Shown here in pieces: positions 1-10,332 of a DNA stretch of 64,000 nt. Within the stretch, counting starts at the first letter, position 1. The number at the start of each line of letters is the position of its first letter. A program made the translations under genes and the position numbers. The notes below the pieces were generated by a model. It worked only from the letters and a program-made list of their open reading frames with translations. It searched no databases and had not been told where the DNA came from. This DNA is from Bacillus sp. BA3 (GTDB lineage: Bacteria; Bacillota; Bacilli; Bacillales; DSM-1321): positions 1 through 64,000 of the forward strand of contig PIZR01000001.1 in assembly GCA_002835675.1 (NCBI GenBank), in the 5' to 3' direction.

Positions 1-415
1 ATTGCTTCCATAGGAGAAATCACCTCAAAAAAGATTAACAATACATATGACAGGAGATTTGTTACAAAAATTTTTGTATACGTACTAGCAGTACACTAAA
101 TGGTTCTTCCATACTGTCACAACCAGTTTCTTATACAGGGTATCTTCCTTAAGATCCACCAAAAAAAGTTCAGCCTGGTTGTATTGTTATTTTCCATTAT
201 TGTCAAGGGGTTAATGGGTTAGACTCTATTTTGAGTTTAGATTTTCGTAGTAGATGGTGGCGGCGAGGAGCGCCGCCATAGGAGTTTCTTATGGAACTAT
301 CGGGGCAGTTTAGTTGATTAAGTAAAAAAATGACAAACAGCGAAAATGGGATAATATGGATTATTGATGTATAATTGGATTGAAATTAGAAAGGGTGAAA
401 AATAGGGGGTATGAA
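1..415. other. Intergenic/accessory sequence before the first gene
   Basis: I see no convincing coding sequence here. A GC-rich hairpin lies at 258-278 (TGGCGGCG / CGCCGCCA, loop AGGAG) without a T-run. It is followed at 284-318 by a copy of the right arm of a dispersed repeat (TATGGAACTATCGGGGCAG) that recurs near 1139 and 9505. A ribosome binding site for the next gene lies at about 403-410. Confidence 0.5.
284..318. repeat. Dispersed repeat, partial copy (right arm)
   Basis: The segment containing TATGGAACTATCGGGGCAG and TTAGTTG matches the right arm of the longer copy at 1064-1166. A GC-rich hairpin sits just upstream, where the longer copies carry an AGCTGCC/GGCAGCT hairpin. It looks like a diverged copy of the same short interspersed element. 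Confidence 0.5.
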
Positions 416-886
416 ATGAAAGGCTTTTTTAGATTATTTATAGGAATGTTTTTAATTTTTATATTAACAGGATGTATAGGAGAAGATTATGATGTTGGTG
501 TTCCAACTGCTCATTTATATTCAGAAGACCTTGCTACATCTGTGCAATTAGCAGAAGGAAATGTCAGTTGGAGTTCATCAAGTGGAGATGTAGATCAAAA
601 AATAGATGATATTCAAGAATTCGGATTATCACAAGAAAAAATGAAGGTTACTGCTAACGAAAAAGTTTCCTTAGATTTTCAAGAGAACGTAAGAAATGGT
701 GGAGATATTTGGACAGACCCAAAAATAACAGTTGCCCTACTGAAAGATGAACAACGAATTGAACTCGAATTGCATGAAAATAGGGAATTTCAAATCCCCA
801 ATAACAAAGGGGGGGATGTTTTAGAAGTTGTATTCACAAGTTCAAGAGGTACTGCCCAATATGTAGGGAATATCTTAATTCAGTGA
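416..886 (+). CDS. Small putative lipoprotein of unknown function
   Basis: A 156-residue protein starts with a basic MKGFFR segment, a hydrophobic stretch, and then a lipobox (LTGC, cysteine near residue 20). It is therefore predicted to be exported and lipid-anchored to the outer face of the membrane. ATG 416 was chosen because an AGGGGG ribosome site sits about 7 bases upstream and the signal peptide begins exactly there; an in-frame TTG at 380 would add a charged, non-signal-like extension. The mature part is acidic and rich in beta-type sequence, with no motif I recognise. A hairpin follows at 895-921. No neighbour is functionally linked. Confidence 0.72.
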   Translation: MKGFFRLFIGMFLIFILTGCIGEDYDVGVPTAHLYSEDLATSVQLAEGNVSWSSSSGDVDQKIDDIQEFGLSQEKMKVTANEKVSLDFQENVRNGGDIWTDPKITVALLKDEQRIELELHENREFQIPNNKGGDVLEVVFTSSRGTAQYVGNILIQ

Positions 887-894
887 TAGTAAAA

Positions 895-921
895 ATCCCT
901 TCTTTTTGAACAAAAGGGGAT
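895..921 (+). terminator. Hairpin downstream of the lipoprotein gene
   Basis: ATCCCTT pairs with AAGGGGAT around an AT-rich loop, 9 bases after the lipoprotein stop. There is no clear T-run, so this is a weak terminator or an RNA-stabilising hairpin. Confidence 0.4.
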
Positions 922-1063
922 AATGCTTTAGTTTTTCACCTTAGAATGCGGTGTTTGATACCATAAACGATTATGATTAATCAAAATCAACCAAGAACTT
1001 TAACATAGCCTTTTCTTATCTTGAAACGGGGCAGCATTCCTGTATTAACTGAAATACTAAAAA

Positions 1064-1166
1064 GTTTGTGAAGAAACCTACTTAAACTAACGGGTGCGTT
1101 AGCTGAAGATCGGAGCTGTCTTTAAGGCAGCTTTTTCTTTATGGAACTAACGGGGCAGGTTAGTTG
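1064..1166. repeat. Dispersed repeat, fullest copy, with internal terminator-like hairpin
   Basis: The left arm (AAACTAACGGGTGCGTTAG) and right arm (GGAACTAACGGGGCAGGTTA) flank a central hairpin, AGCTGTC/GGCAGCT, followed by CTTTTTCTTT. The left arm recurs almost unchanged at 2045-2085, and the core with hairpin recurs at 9450-9525. The hairpin at 1113-1140 would terminate plus-strand transcription. It has no coding capacity, so I read it as a non-autonomous, MITE/REP-like interspersed element. Confidence 0.6.
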
Positions 1167-1234
1167 CACAAGGATTATTTATTATCGTTGAAGAATATAT
1201 ACTCATAAATAGTACAGGTTGAGGAGAGATATAG

Positions 1235-1372
1235 GTGGATAAAGGCAAATTAGAGTTAATAAAAGTTGTGAGTTTAGCTGTAATTGCAATTAGTTCAGCA
1301 ATAATAGCTTGGAGAATGGGTAAAGTTGTTAATTACTTGTATGACTTAGTTATGTTATCAGGAAATGGCTAA
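1235..1372 (+). CDS. 45-residue single-pass membrane peptide
   Basis: GTG 1235 is preceded by GAGGAGAG at 1221-1228, a good ribosome site. The peptide reads MDKGKLELIKVV, a hydrophobic segment (about residues 11-26, ending in IIAW), then a short polar/aromatic tail ending SGNG. One membrane span with a short tail is typical of small regulatory or toxin-like membrane peptides, but I do not recognise this one. It stands alone between two repeat copies. Coding status is inferred from the ribosome site and composition only. Confidence 0.45.
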   Translation: MDKGKLELIKVVSLAVIAISSAIIAWRMGKVVNYLYDLVMLSGNG

Positions 1373-1484
1373 TTCTTTTCTTTCCTGCTAGGCCTTTTTC
1401 TTTTATCGAGGCAGGTTTGTAAAAGAATGCAGGTACAAAGATTTTTCTGTAACTGAAAAAATTAAAATCTTGAGGGAGAGTAAA

Positions 1485-2030
1485 ATGAAAGATATTCATG
1501 ATGAAAGCACATGGCCCGTTTGGGCTAATGAGACAATAGACATTGTCGAACCAAATCCCAAGTGGGTAGAAAAAGGTAATCAGGAAAAAGCACTTCTTCT
1601 TAATCTTCTTTCAACTTTCGGCATAACGGAAATTCAACATTATGGAAGTACATCTATTCCTAATTTACCAGCTAAACCAATCATTGATTTAATTGCTAAA
1701 ATTGATTCATTTCAAAAAATAAAAGAAATATCTTCGTTGTTAGCTAATCACGACTGGAATTATGTACCACCTAACATAGACAATCGACTTTGGCAAAGAT
1801 TTTTTGTAAAAGTAATTAACAACAAACGAGTAGTACATTTACATATTTTACTTGAGGGAGAAGAACGGTGGGATAATCAGCTACTTTTTCGTGATTTATT
1901 ACGGACTAATCAGCAGTTTATTGATGAATACGCTATTCTTAAAAGAACTTTAGCAAAAAAATATAGCAATGATCGTGAAGCGTACACTAAAGCAAAAACA
2001 GAATTTATCAATTATGTTCTTAAATCTTAG
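1485..2030 (+). CDS. GrpB/UPF0157 family protein (nucleotidyltransferase fold)
   Basis: The 181-residue protein carries the GrpB signature: HYGSTSIPNLPAKPIIDL at residues 52-69, where GSTS and the following aspartate mark the nucleotidyltransferase-like active site. The family is also found fused to dephospho-CoA kinases, but its substrate is not established. ATG 1485 has GAGGGAGAG immediately upstream at 1472-1480. Length is normal for the stand-alone family. The gene is monocistronic and bracketed by dispersed-repeat copies (ending 1166 and starting 2045), suggesting an accessory location. Confidence 0.85.
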   Translation: MKDIHDESTWPVWANETIDIVEPNPKWVEKGNQEKALLLNLLSTFGITEIQHYGSTSIPNLPAKPIIDLIAKIDSFQKIKEISSLLANHDWNYVPPNIDNRLWQRFFVKVINNKRVVHLHILLEGEERWDNQLLFRDLLRTNQQFIDEYAILKRTLAKKYSNDREAYTKAKTEFINYVLKS

Positions 2031-2044
2031 TTGCGAACTAATAT

Positions 2045-2092
2045 AAACTTGTGAAGAAATATACTTAAACTAACGGGTGCGTTAGTTGATTA
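2045..2092. repeat. Dispersed repeat, left-arm copy
   Basis: This segment (AACTTGTGAAGAAATATACT then TAAACTAACGGGTGCGTTAG) matches the left arm at 1064-1102 with only a few differences. It starts 15 bases after the GrpB stop, so the GrpB gene lies between two copies. Confidence 0.6.
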
Positions 2093-2336
2093 AGGAACAC
2101 AAATATAATCAATCCTTTTTATAAAAGAATAATTATTAAATATAAAAGGGCATGTTTTGATTAATCTTTTTTCAAAACATGCCCTATCTATTTATTCATT
2201 TATTAAGGTTTTTTTGTATTAATTTTTGATCAAACTTTGTTTCAAAGCTACACTATCACATAGAATATAAAAATATATAAAAATCTAACAATCGTACTTA
2301 AAGAAATAATTTGGTGTACTTATTAAGGGGGATAAA

Positions 2337-2477
2337 ATGAACAAAAAGAATTTTCTATTAATTGGAAGCCTTGTGTTTTTAATTTTTTTAGGTTGGTTTG
2401 CATATCAAAAAGCAACTGATGATACCTATGAGGGGATGTCTATTATTCCAGAACAACACAAAGATATTAATGAGTAA
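2337..2477 (+). pseudogene. N-terminal stub of a membrane-anchored protein
   Basis: A good ribosome site (AAGGGGGAT) precedes ATG 2337. The 46-residue product has a basic start, one membrane segment (residues about 5-22) and a polar stretch DDTYEGMSIIPEQHKDI before the stop. Reading stops exactly where, on the opposite strand, similarity to a tyrosine recombinase begins. I infer that a longer gene was cut by insertion or rearrangement near 2470. It could instead be a genuine tiny membrane protein. Confidence 0.45.
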
Positions 2478-2623
2478 CAGTAGGTTTTTTGTGTATTATT
2501 GCTTTTTCCTGTTGTATCTAAATATTTTATGTACTTTAATACAGAAAGAACAGGAACCCCATAATGGTCTACAAGCATATATCTTTTGATGCCATTCTCT
2601 AATAGAACTTCTTGAACTTTCAT
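2472..2623 (-). pseudogene. 5' remnant of a tyrosine recombinase/integrase
   Basis: Read on the minus strand from ATG 2623, behind a textbook GAGGAGG site, the product begins MKVQEVLLENGIKRYMLVD and continues through SVLKYIKYLDTTGKSNNTQ. This resembles the SAM-like N-terminal core-binding domain of Tn554-type or integrative-element tyrosine recombinases. Similarity appears to stop after about 50 residues, where the plus-strand stub at 2337-2477 takes over; the catalytic domain is absent. The strong ribosome site shows recent functionality. It is the relic of a lost mobile element. Confidence 0.55.
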
Positions 2624-3007
2624 TCTTTCGCCTCCTCATAAACATAATCCCTTACTCATGTATCTCTTATATATTAAACATTTAATACTAGGAATAAATA
2701 GAATGGAAAGCAATTATAGTATGTAAAAAAATAGTGGATAGTCTATGTCATTTTGAACATAGTATCCACTATTCATTATAGTACGGTTAAGCTAAGTATT
2801 CCCTCTTTTGTTGAATATATATCATAACCGTCTATCCATCGGGTAGGCGTTTTTTATCTTCCTTGTAAACTAGGCATACAGAAATACATGATCTACAACA
2901 TATAAAGTGATTGTAATATCATGTGCCTAGTTTAGAGCGAATAAACAATTAGGAATCCTTGCCTTTTAATTGAATATAAATAGTATAAAAATTAAGGGGG
3001 AGAAAAG
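2624..3007. other. Gap with two hairpins
   Basis: An inverted repeat (ATAGTGGATA...TATCCACTAT) lies at about 2732-2772. A terminator-like hairpin at 2826-2856 (CCGTCTATCC / GGGTAGGCG, then TTTTTT) is shared almost exactly with one at 16173-16202. I see no other coding sequence. Confidence 0.45.
2826..2856 (+). terminator. Intrinsic terminator-like hairpin
   Basis: AACCGTCTATCC pairs with GGGTAGGCG and runs into TTTTTT. Almost the same sequence occurs at 16173-16202, so it belongs to a repeated terminator type. Confidence 0.6.
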
Positions 3008-3202
3008 GTGGATATATTTGATGAACATGCGAAAGTGCTAAAAAAGTTGTTTGACAATAAAAAAGCCCAAAAAGAAATTATAGAGAAAATGGGAAACGGC
3101 ATAAATTCAGAGTTGGAGAATCAGTTGCAAACATTAAAAAAGGAATACTGCGTTTTGAGCAAATTAGAAAGAACATATGATGATCGCTATGAATTTAATT
3201 AA
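3008..3202 (+). CDS. Small charged hypothetical protein (64 aa)
   Basis: GTG 3008 follows AAGGGGGAGAAAAG. The product is highly charged, Lys/Glu-rich and predicted helical (for example KKLFDNKKAQKEIIEKMGNG), with no signal or membrane segment. I do not recognise a family. A terminator at 3208-3237 closes it, separating it from the next small gene. The ribosome site, GTG start and dedicated terminator support a real gene. Confidence 0.55.
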   Translation: MDIFDEHAKVLKKLFDNKKAQKEIIEKMGNGINSELENQLQTLKKEYCVLSKLERTYDDRYEFN

Positions 3203-3207
3203 AATAG

Positions 3208-3237
3208 AGCACTTATACATTAAGGTGCTTATTATTT
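3208..3237 (+). terminator. Terminator after the 64-residue gene
   Basis: AGCACTT pairs with AAGGTGCT and is followed by TATTATTT. It lies 6 bases after the stop codon. Confidence 0.6.
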
Positions 3238-3291
3238 GCAGGAAAACGTCTCATTTTTGTCGTATTGGTTAAACGAAGGGGATGACAAAAA

Positions 3292-3507
3292 ATGAATGAT
3301 GATTATGAGAAAATCGGTATTTTATTGTCCAATATGACGAACGAATTAGTGTCGAATAGAGTAAGGGTTAAAGCTATAGTAGAATTACTGATTGAAAAAG
3401 GTCAGATAACCTACGAAGAGTATGAAAAAAGTTTTGAAAAAGTGTTTGAAAGAGATGCAAAGTCATTTAAAGATGATTTAATAAAAGACGTCAAGAGTAG
3501 TGAATAA
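3292..3507 (+). CDS. Small helical hypothetical protein (71 aa)
   Basis: ATG 3292 follows an AAGGGGATGA site. The product, MNDDYEKIGILLSNMTNELV..., is helical and charged and ends in DVKSSE. It has no cysteine, signal peptide or membrane segment, and I do not recognise the family. It has its own terminator at 3516-3543. Together with the preceding 64-residue gene it forms two adjacent single-gene units of similar style. Confidence 0.55.
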   Translation: MNDDYEKIGILLSNMTNELVSNRVRVKAIVELLIEKGQITYEEYEKSFEKVFERDAKSFKDDLIKDVKSSE

Positions 3508-3515
3508 AAGCAGAG

Positions 3516-3543
3516 GGCATCCATTAATTTGGGTGCTTTTTTT
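3516..3543 (+). terminator. Intrinsic terminator (GCATCC/GGGTGC type)
   Basis: GCATCC pairs with GGGTGC across ATTAATTT and ends in TTTTTTT. Related hairpins occur at 16272-16295 and 16671-16697. Confidence 0.75.
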
Positions 3544-3546
3544 ATC

Positions 3547-4095
3547 CTGCCGATTGCGAGTGGTATCTCTCATACGGCTTACCGCCTATTTTTAGATACT
3601 CAAAGGAGCATATTTGGGAGGTTTCACTCCATGCCGATTTCGCGTTCCACCGTGCTGTGGGGGCATGTGCTAACCTCGCTGGTATCCAATGCCTTTTCCG
3701 TTGTCGTAATCATTCTCGTTGCTCCAATATGGACTTTCGATTATCGACGGGGGTGCTGTCATGGCTCGCCGTATCCGGTATTCTTGCGCTGTTTACGCTG
3801 GCCCTGACTTTGGATCGCGGCGACTGCCGGACTGTCCGCAAAATCAGTGGACGGTGCAAGCGCCCTTTCCTATCCGTTAATCTTCCTGCCGTTTATCAGC
3901 TCAGCGTTTGTACCAACCGAGTCGATGCCGTCGGTAGTTCGCGCCTTTGCCGAAAATCAACCGGTAACCTCGATAGTGGAATCCATTCGTGCTTTGTTGT
4001 CAAGTCAGCCAGTGGGTAATGATATATGGATTGCTCTTGGGTGGGGCATTGGGATTCTGATAGTGGCTTATACCTTTTGCAATAAGGGTGTATAA
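3547..4095 (+). pseudogene. ABC-2 type transporter permease, N-truncated with two frameshifts
   Basis: Three frames joined in order give one continuous permease C-terminus. The first runs LPIASGISHTAYRLF...HSMPISRSTVLWGHVLTS. The second, from about 3735, gives GVLSWLAVSGILALFTLALT. The third, from about 3812, gives WIAATAGLSAKSVDGA...FLPFISSAFVPTESMP and ends at 4095. This is the classic DrrB/ABC-2 membrane domain with its FLPFISSAFVPTESMP segment. The 5' half and any partner ATPase are missing. The stretch is clearly richer in G+C than its surroundings, pointing to transfer followed by decay. It begins directly against the terminator of the previous gene. Confidence 0.75.
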
Positions 4096-7193
<3,098 letters not shown>

Positions 7194-7281
7194 TTGCTGA
7201 ATACCTTACAGTATAAAGGTTTTTATATTGAAATTATTATCGAATAATCATTTTTGTGTTCTCTAAGGCCATTAAAATGCC

Positions 7282-7314
7282 AAAAATCCCTGCTTTTTGA
7301 TCAGGGATTTTTTT
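7282..7314 (+). terminator. rph terminator
   Basis: AAAAATCCCTG pairs with CAGGGATTTTT and ends in TTTTTTT, 89 bases downstream of the rph stop. A second hairpin (AGTAACAC / GTGTTACT then TTTTTTG) follows at 7356-7396. Confidence 0.85.
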
Positions 7315-7462
7315 CTATGTTAAATGATTGTAATCGATTTTAAACACTACAATGGAGTAACACTTCATATGAGATGCTAGTGTGTTACTTTTTTGTTGAA
7401 AAACAGTTTGAATTTCTATAATGATTCAAACTACAATTATGTCACTTTAACTTGATAAGATT

Positions 7463-7537
7463 GCATGATACGGTTCCTTTATCATGCAACTATACAGTTG
7501 CCTATGATTGACAAGCAACCGTAGAGTTGCTTATAAT
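7463..7537 (+). promoter_or_regulatory. Promoter with stacked palindromic operators for the ArsR-type gene
   Basis: TTGACA (7508-7513) and TATAAT (7532-7537) are perfect sigma-A boxes 18 bases apart. GCAAC-N6-GTTGC occurs twice, at 7486-7501 and 7515-7530, centres 29 bases apart. The second copy fills the spacer. A third palindrome, GCATGATA...TATCATGC, lies at 7463-7487. The spacing predicts autoregulation by the adjacent winged-helix protein. The start codon at 7544 is only 7 bases after the -10 box. Confidence 0.8.
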
Positions 7538-7543
7538 CGATAT

Positions 7544-7822
7544 ATGAATTGGGACAAAGACGCTATATTCAAAGCACTAGGCGATTCGACTCGTCGACTT
7601 ATATTAGACGAACTATCCGAACGCAATGAGTTGACGTTGTATGAACTTACGGTACGTCTCATTATGAAGCATGACCTTTCCATTTCGAGACAGGCGATAG
7701 CTAAACATCTTTCTGCTTTGGAAGATGCAGGGCTCGTAAAATCTAAACGAAAGGGAAAATATCGTGTACTTATGTTCAACAACGAACCACTTAAGAACTT
7801 GTTGAAAGGATGGATAGAGTAA
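7544..7822 (+). CDS. ArsR-family winged-helix repressor
   Basis: The 92-residue protein is a compact winged helix: ALGDSTRRLILDELSE is the usual ArsR N-terminal helix, and ISRQAIAKHLSALEDAGLVKSKRKGKYRV is the recognition helix plus wing. There is no cysteine metal site, so it is more like the non-metal SdpR-type branch. ATG 7544 is preferred to in-frame TTG 7508, because that TTG is the -35 box itself. With the -10 box ending at 7537, the transcript should start at or next to the ATG, making the message nearly leaderless. It probably controls itself and the VOC protein gene downstream. Confidence 0.85.
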   Translation: MNWDKDAIFKALGDSTRRLILDELSERNELTLYELTVRLIMKHDLSISRQAIAKHLSALEDAGLVKSKRKGKYRVLMFNNEPLKNLLKGWIE

Positions 7823-7923
7823 TCTTTTCGGAACAGGACTTCTGACGAATATGGGTTGTTTTGCTTGCAGCCAGATTGTAGCAGATCACCATACGTTGCA
7901 AATATCTAAGGAGGCAAAACATT

Positions 7924-8307
7924 ATGAAAATCATTGTTACCAGTATATTCGTACAAGACCAAGACAAGGCACTGGAATTTTATTCAAAAAAGCTGGGATT
8001 TGAAAAAAAGCATGACGTTCCCATGGGGAAATTCAGGTGGATTACGCTTGTTTCTCCCGATGATCATGACGGTACCGAGCTTTTACTTGAACCGAATGAG
8101 CATCCTGCCGCAAAGGAGTATCAAAATAAGATATTTTCCGAAGGAATCCCAGCAACAATGTTTGGCGTTTCAGATATTCGTAAAGAGTACGAACGATTAT
8201 TGGAAAACGGTGTGAAGTTTACTATGGAGCCGACAAAAATGGGCGAAGTCACAATAGCTGTCTTCGACGATACATGCGGCAACCTAATTCAAATAATGCA
8301 GCAGTAA
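7924..8307 (+). CDS. VOC (glyoxalase/bleomycin-resistance fold) protein
   Basis: The 127-residue protein shows the paired beta-alpha-beta-beta-beta repeats of the vicinal oxygen chelate superfamily. The first runs from MKIIVTSIFVQDQDKALEFY to ELLLEP, and the second from MFGVSDIRKEYERLLENGVKF to DTCGNLIQIMQ. Such proteins bind a divalent metal and act as lyases, dioxygenases or drug-binding proteins; the substrate is not predictable here. A strong AAGGAGG precedes ATG 7924. It lies 101 bases after the ArsR-type repressor on the same strand, a common pairing, and ends at a strong terminator. Confidence 0.82.
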   Translation: MKIIVTSIFVQDQDKALEFYSKKLGFEKKHDVPMGKFRWITLVSPDDHDGTELLLEPNEHPAAKEYQNKIFSEGIPATMFGVSDIRKEYERLLENGVKFTMEPTKMGEVTIAVFDDTCGNLIQIMQQ

Positions 8308-8394
8308 TTTCATGACGAAATAGAAGTAATTGTTATATGAGAGTAAAGCTTTTCTTGTATAAAATTAAAGGTACATTTGTGGAACGAGAAGTAG

Positions 8395-8423
8395 AAGGGT
8401 GGTACAAATATGTACCACCCTTT
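8395..8423 (+). terminator. Perfect terminator after the ArsR-VOC unit
   Basis: AAGGGTGGTACA pairs perfectly with TGTACCACCCTT around a 4-base loop, ending in TTT CTATCTATC. Confidence 0.8.
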
Positions 8424-8599
8424 CTATCTATCATATTGGTCAAAAGGTAACACAAAAGATGTACGGGAATAGTCCAGCTTATTTTGATTTAGTGAAACAA
8501 TAAGGGCTTGAAGGAATTGTTGATGAAGGTTTAATTAAAAGGACGTTGAAGCAGTAATCAAACTTACTGAAAAGTTATAGAGAAGGGGAACAAAAACTT

Positions 8600-9226
8600 A
8601 TGAAGTACGAATGGAGAAAACAAGAGAAGAATTTATATATCCCAAAACAAAAATCTGAAATTGTAACAATTCCTGAACAGAAATTCTTTTCGATAAAGGG
8701 AAAAGGAAATCCAAATGAGCACGAATTCGCTGAAAGGATAGGTGTTCTTTATTCATTGGCTTATGCGGTCAGAATGATGCCGAAGCAGGGATACACTCCA
8801 GATGGATATTATGAATATACCGTATATCCATTGGAAGGAATATGGGATTTAACAGAAGAGGGAAGAAAAAAAGATTCTTTAAATAAAGATGAATTATTAT
8901 ATACGATCATGATTAGACAACCAGATTTTGTAACAAAAGAAGTGGTGGAGAGAGCATTTGAACATGTAGGAAAAAAGAAACCACATCCATTTCTAAATGA
9001 TGTAAAGTTCGGTACATTTCATGATGGATTATCTGTCCAAATGCTTCATGTAGGTCCATATGATGATGAACCTCAAAGTTTTAAATTAATGAATGAATTC
9101 ATAAAAAATAATAATCTTGAAAGAACTTCATTACAACACAGAGAAATATATCTTTCAGATTTTAGAAAAGTCGAACCTGCAAAATTAAAAACTGTTTTGA
9201 GATATAAGGTTAAGCCAATAGACTAG
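8600..9226 (+). CDS. GyrI-like small-molecule-binding domain protein
   Basis: The 208-residue protein matches the stand-alone GyrI-like/SOUL-related effector-binding family: an N-terminal VTIPEQKFFSIKGKGNPNE segment, a central YEYTVYPLEGIWDL sheet region, and a C-terminal SVQMLHVGPYDDEPQSFKLM motif. The YDDEPQSF segment is characteristic. These domains bind hydrophobic drugs in regulators such as BmrR, and some stand-alone members hydrolyse or sequester small molecules. There is no DNA-binding domain. AGAAGGGGAA precedes ATG 8600. The gene appears monocistronic. Confidence 0.8.
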   Translation: MKYEWRKQEKNLYIPKQKSEIVTIPEQKFFSIKGKGNPNEHEFAERIGVLYSLAYAVRMMPKQGYTPDGYYEYTVYPLEGIWDLTEEGRKKDSLNKDELLYTIMIRQPDFVTKEVVERAFEHVGKKKPHPFLNDVKFGTFHDGLSVQMLHVGPYDDEPQSFKLMNEFIKNNNLERTSLQHREIYLSDFRKVEPAKLKTVLRYKVKPID

Positions 9227-9627
9227 GATAAACTCTTTAGTTTGTAGACAAAAGGGTTCTATCAAAAGTTAAAAAAGTTGATTGGAACAGGTGTGTGTGA
9301 CTCCTGCGGATTTGCCTATGACCATCGTTAAAAAGCGAAATCCAGATAATAGTATTTTCCAATAGATCACGCATATTGATTTTAGTTGTAAAATAATAAG
9401 AAATAAATTGTACTCATGGGACACCACAAATCCGGGGTGACCCAATTGGAAACGGGGAATAGCTGAAGATCGGGAGCTGCCTTAAAGGCAGCCTTTTTAT
9501 TATGCAGCTATCCGGGGCAATTTTGTGGAAGAAGGATTCACACTTGCTCACGAACAACTATTAGAAAAGGCATGTAAAGGTGAAACTGAAGAACTATAAT
9601 AGTGATCTTACATATAGTAAAAAGTGA
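9227..9627. other. Gap with repeat remnants
   Basis: A fragment near 9275-9310 (GATTGGAACAG ... GACTCCTGCGGAT) resembles a short repeat common in Bacillus chromosomes. A copy of the dispersed repeat follows at 9450-9525. A short reading piece at 9530-9598 (EEGFTLAHEQLLEKACKGE) looks like a coding remnant but cannot be assigned. Confidence 0.4.
9450..9525. repeat. Dispersed repeat copy with terminator hairpin
   Basis: The core AATAGCTGAAGATCGGGAGC, its hairpin (GAGCTGCC / GGCAGCC, then TTTTTATTATG) and the right arm GCAGCTATCCGGGGCA align with the copy at 1064-1166. In both copies the sequence flanking the hairpin forms complementary arms. Confidence 0.6.
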
Positions 9628-9888
9628 AATTTCATAAAGTGGCAAAAGGTAAAAGAAGCACCTCCATTTTTCGTGGCGAATGGTGACCAGGACAGGTTAG
9701 TGTCCGTGGAAAATTCCCGACGCTTCACGGAGCATCTGCGTGGTTCCTCATCCAATCCGGTTGTTTATGTCGAACTTCCTGGTGCTGGGCACAATTTTGA
9801 TTTGTATCACTCCATACGGACCGAAGCAGTCGTGAATGGCATTGAAGCCTTTGTGGATTGGGTTCAAGCCAATAACAAACGTTTATGA
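9628..9888 (+). pseudogene. C-terminal fragment of an alpha/beta hydrolase
   Basis: The open frame 9628-9888 encodes APPFFVANGDQDRLVSVENS and, later, ELPGAGHNFDLYHS. These are the acid (Asp in GDQDRLV) and histidine (GAGHNF) segments of an esterase/lipase-type alpha/beta hydrolase. The nucleophile elbow and about two thirds of the enzyme are missing, and there is no ribosome site. G+C is higher than in the flanks. It is a decayed remnant, comparable with the ABC-2 permease fragment. Confidence 0.7.
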
Positions 9889-10332
9889 TAGCAAATACTT
9901 AAACTATAGGATGCATTAGCTTAAAAAAATTATAGAATTTCAACACACTACTTAATGAAGGAAAAGAGTGTTAATCCTTTTTTGATCAACACTCCCGTTA
10001 GGGCAGTAGCATTCACTTTGTTTTTTTAGGTTTGATTTCTTTAATAATGAAATCTGTTGCTCATTAGTGTTTGGGATTTTTTCCAGTTGCTAAACAATTA
10101 ACTTTTGTCTTAGTAATGGATGATTTTGACTTATCTTTGCTTTCGCATCAAATGTTTTTGTTTAATATTTACGCTAAATGAGTCCCGTAAGCCATCCATA
10201 TGTTTAAGAAAAAAGTTCGCAATACTATGTTCCCTCATAATGTCGAAGGCAAGTATTGAGACTTTACTGATAAATTGTGCAGGAATATACATTTTTTATT
10301 TGATTATACAGAAATCTCAATTGAACATGCAG
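9889..10332. other. Gap between the hydrolase remnant and the EamA gene
   Basis: A diverged left arm of the dispersed repeat (ACTTAAACTATAGGATGCATTAG) lies near 9897-9920. A hairpin at 9966-9994 (GAGTGTTAATC / GATCAACACTC) could stop transcription. On the minus strand, 10131-10292 holds a 53-codon open piece (MYIPAQFISKVSILAFD...) without a ribosome site, probably a remnant. Confidence 0.4.
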
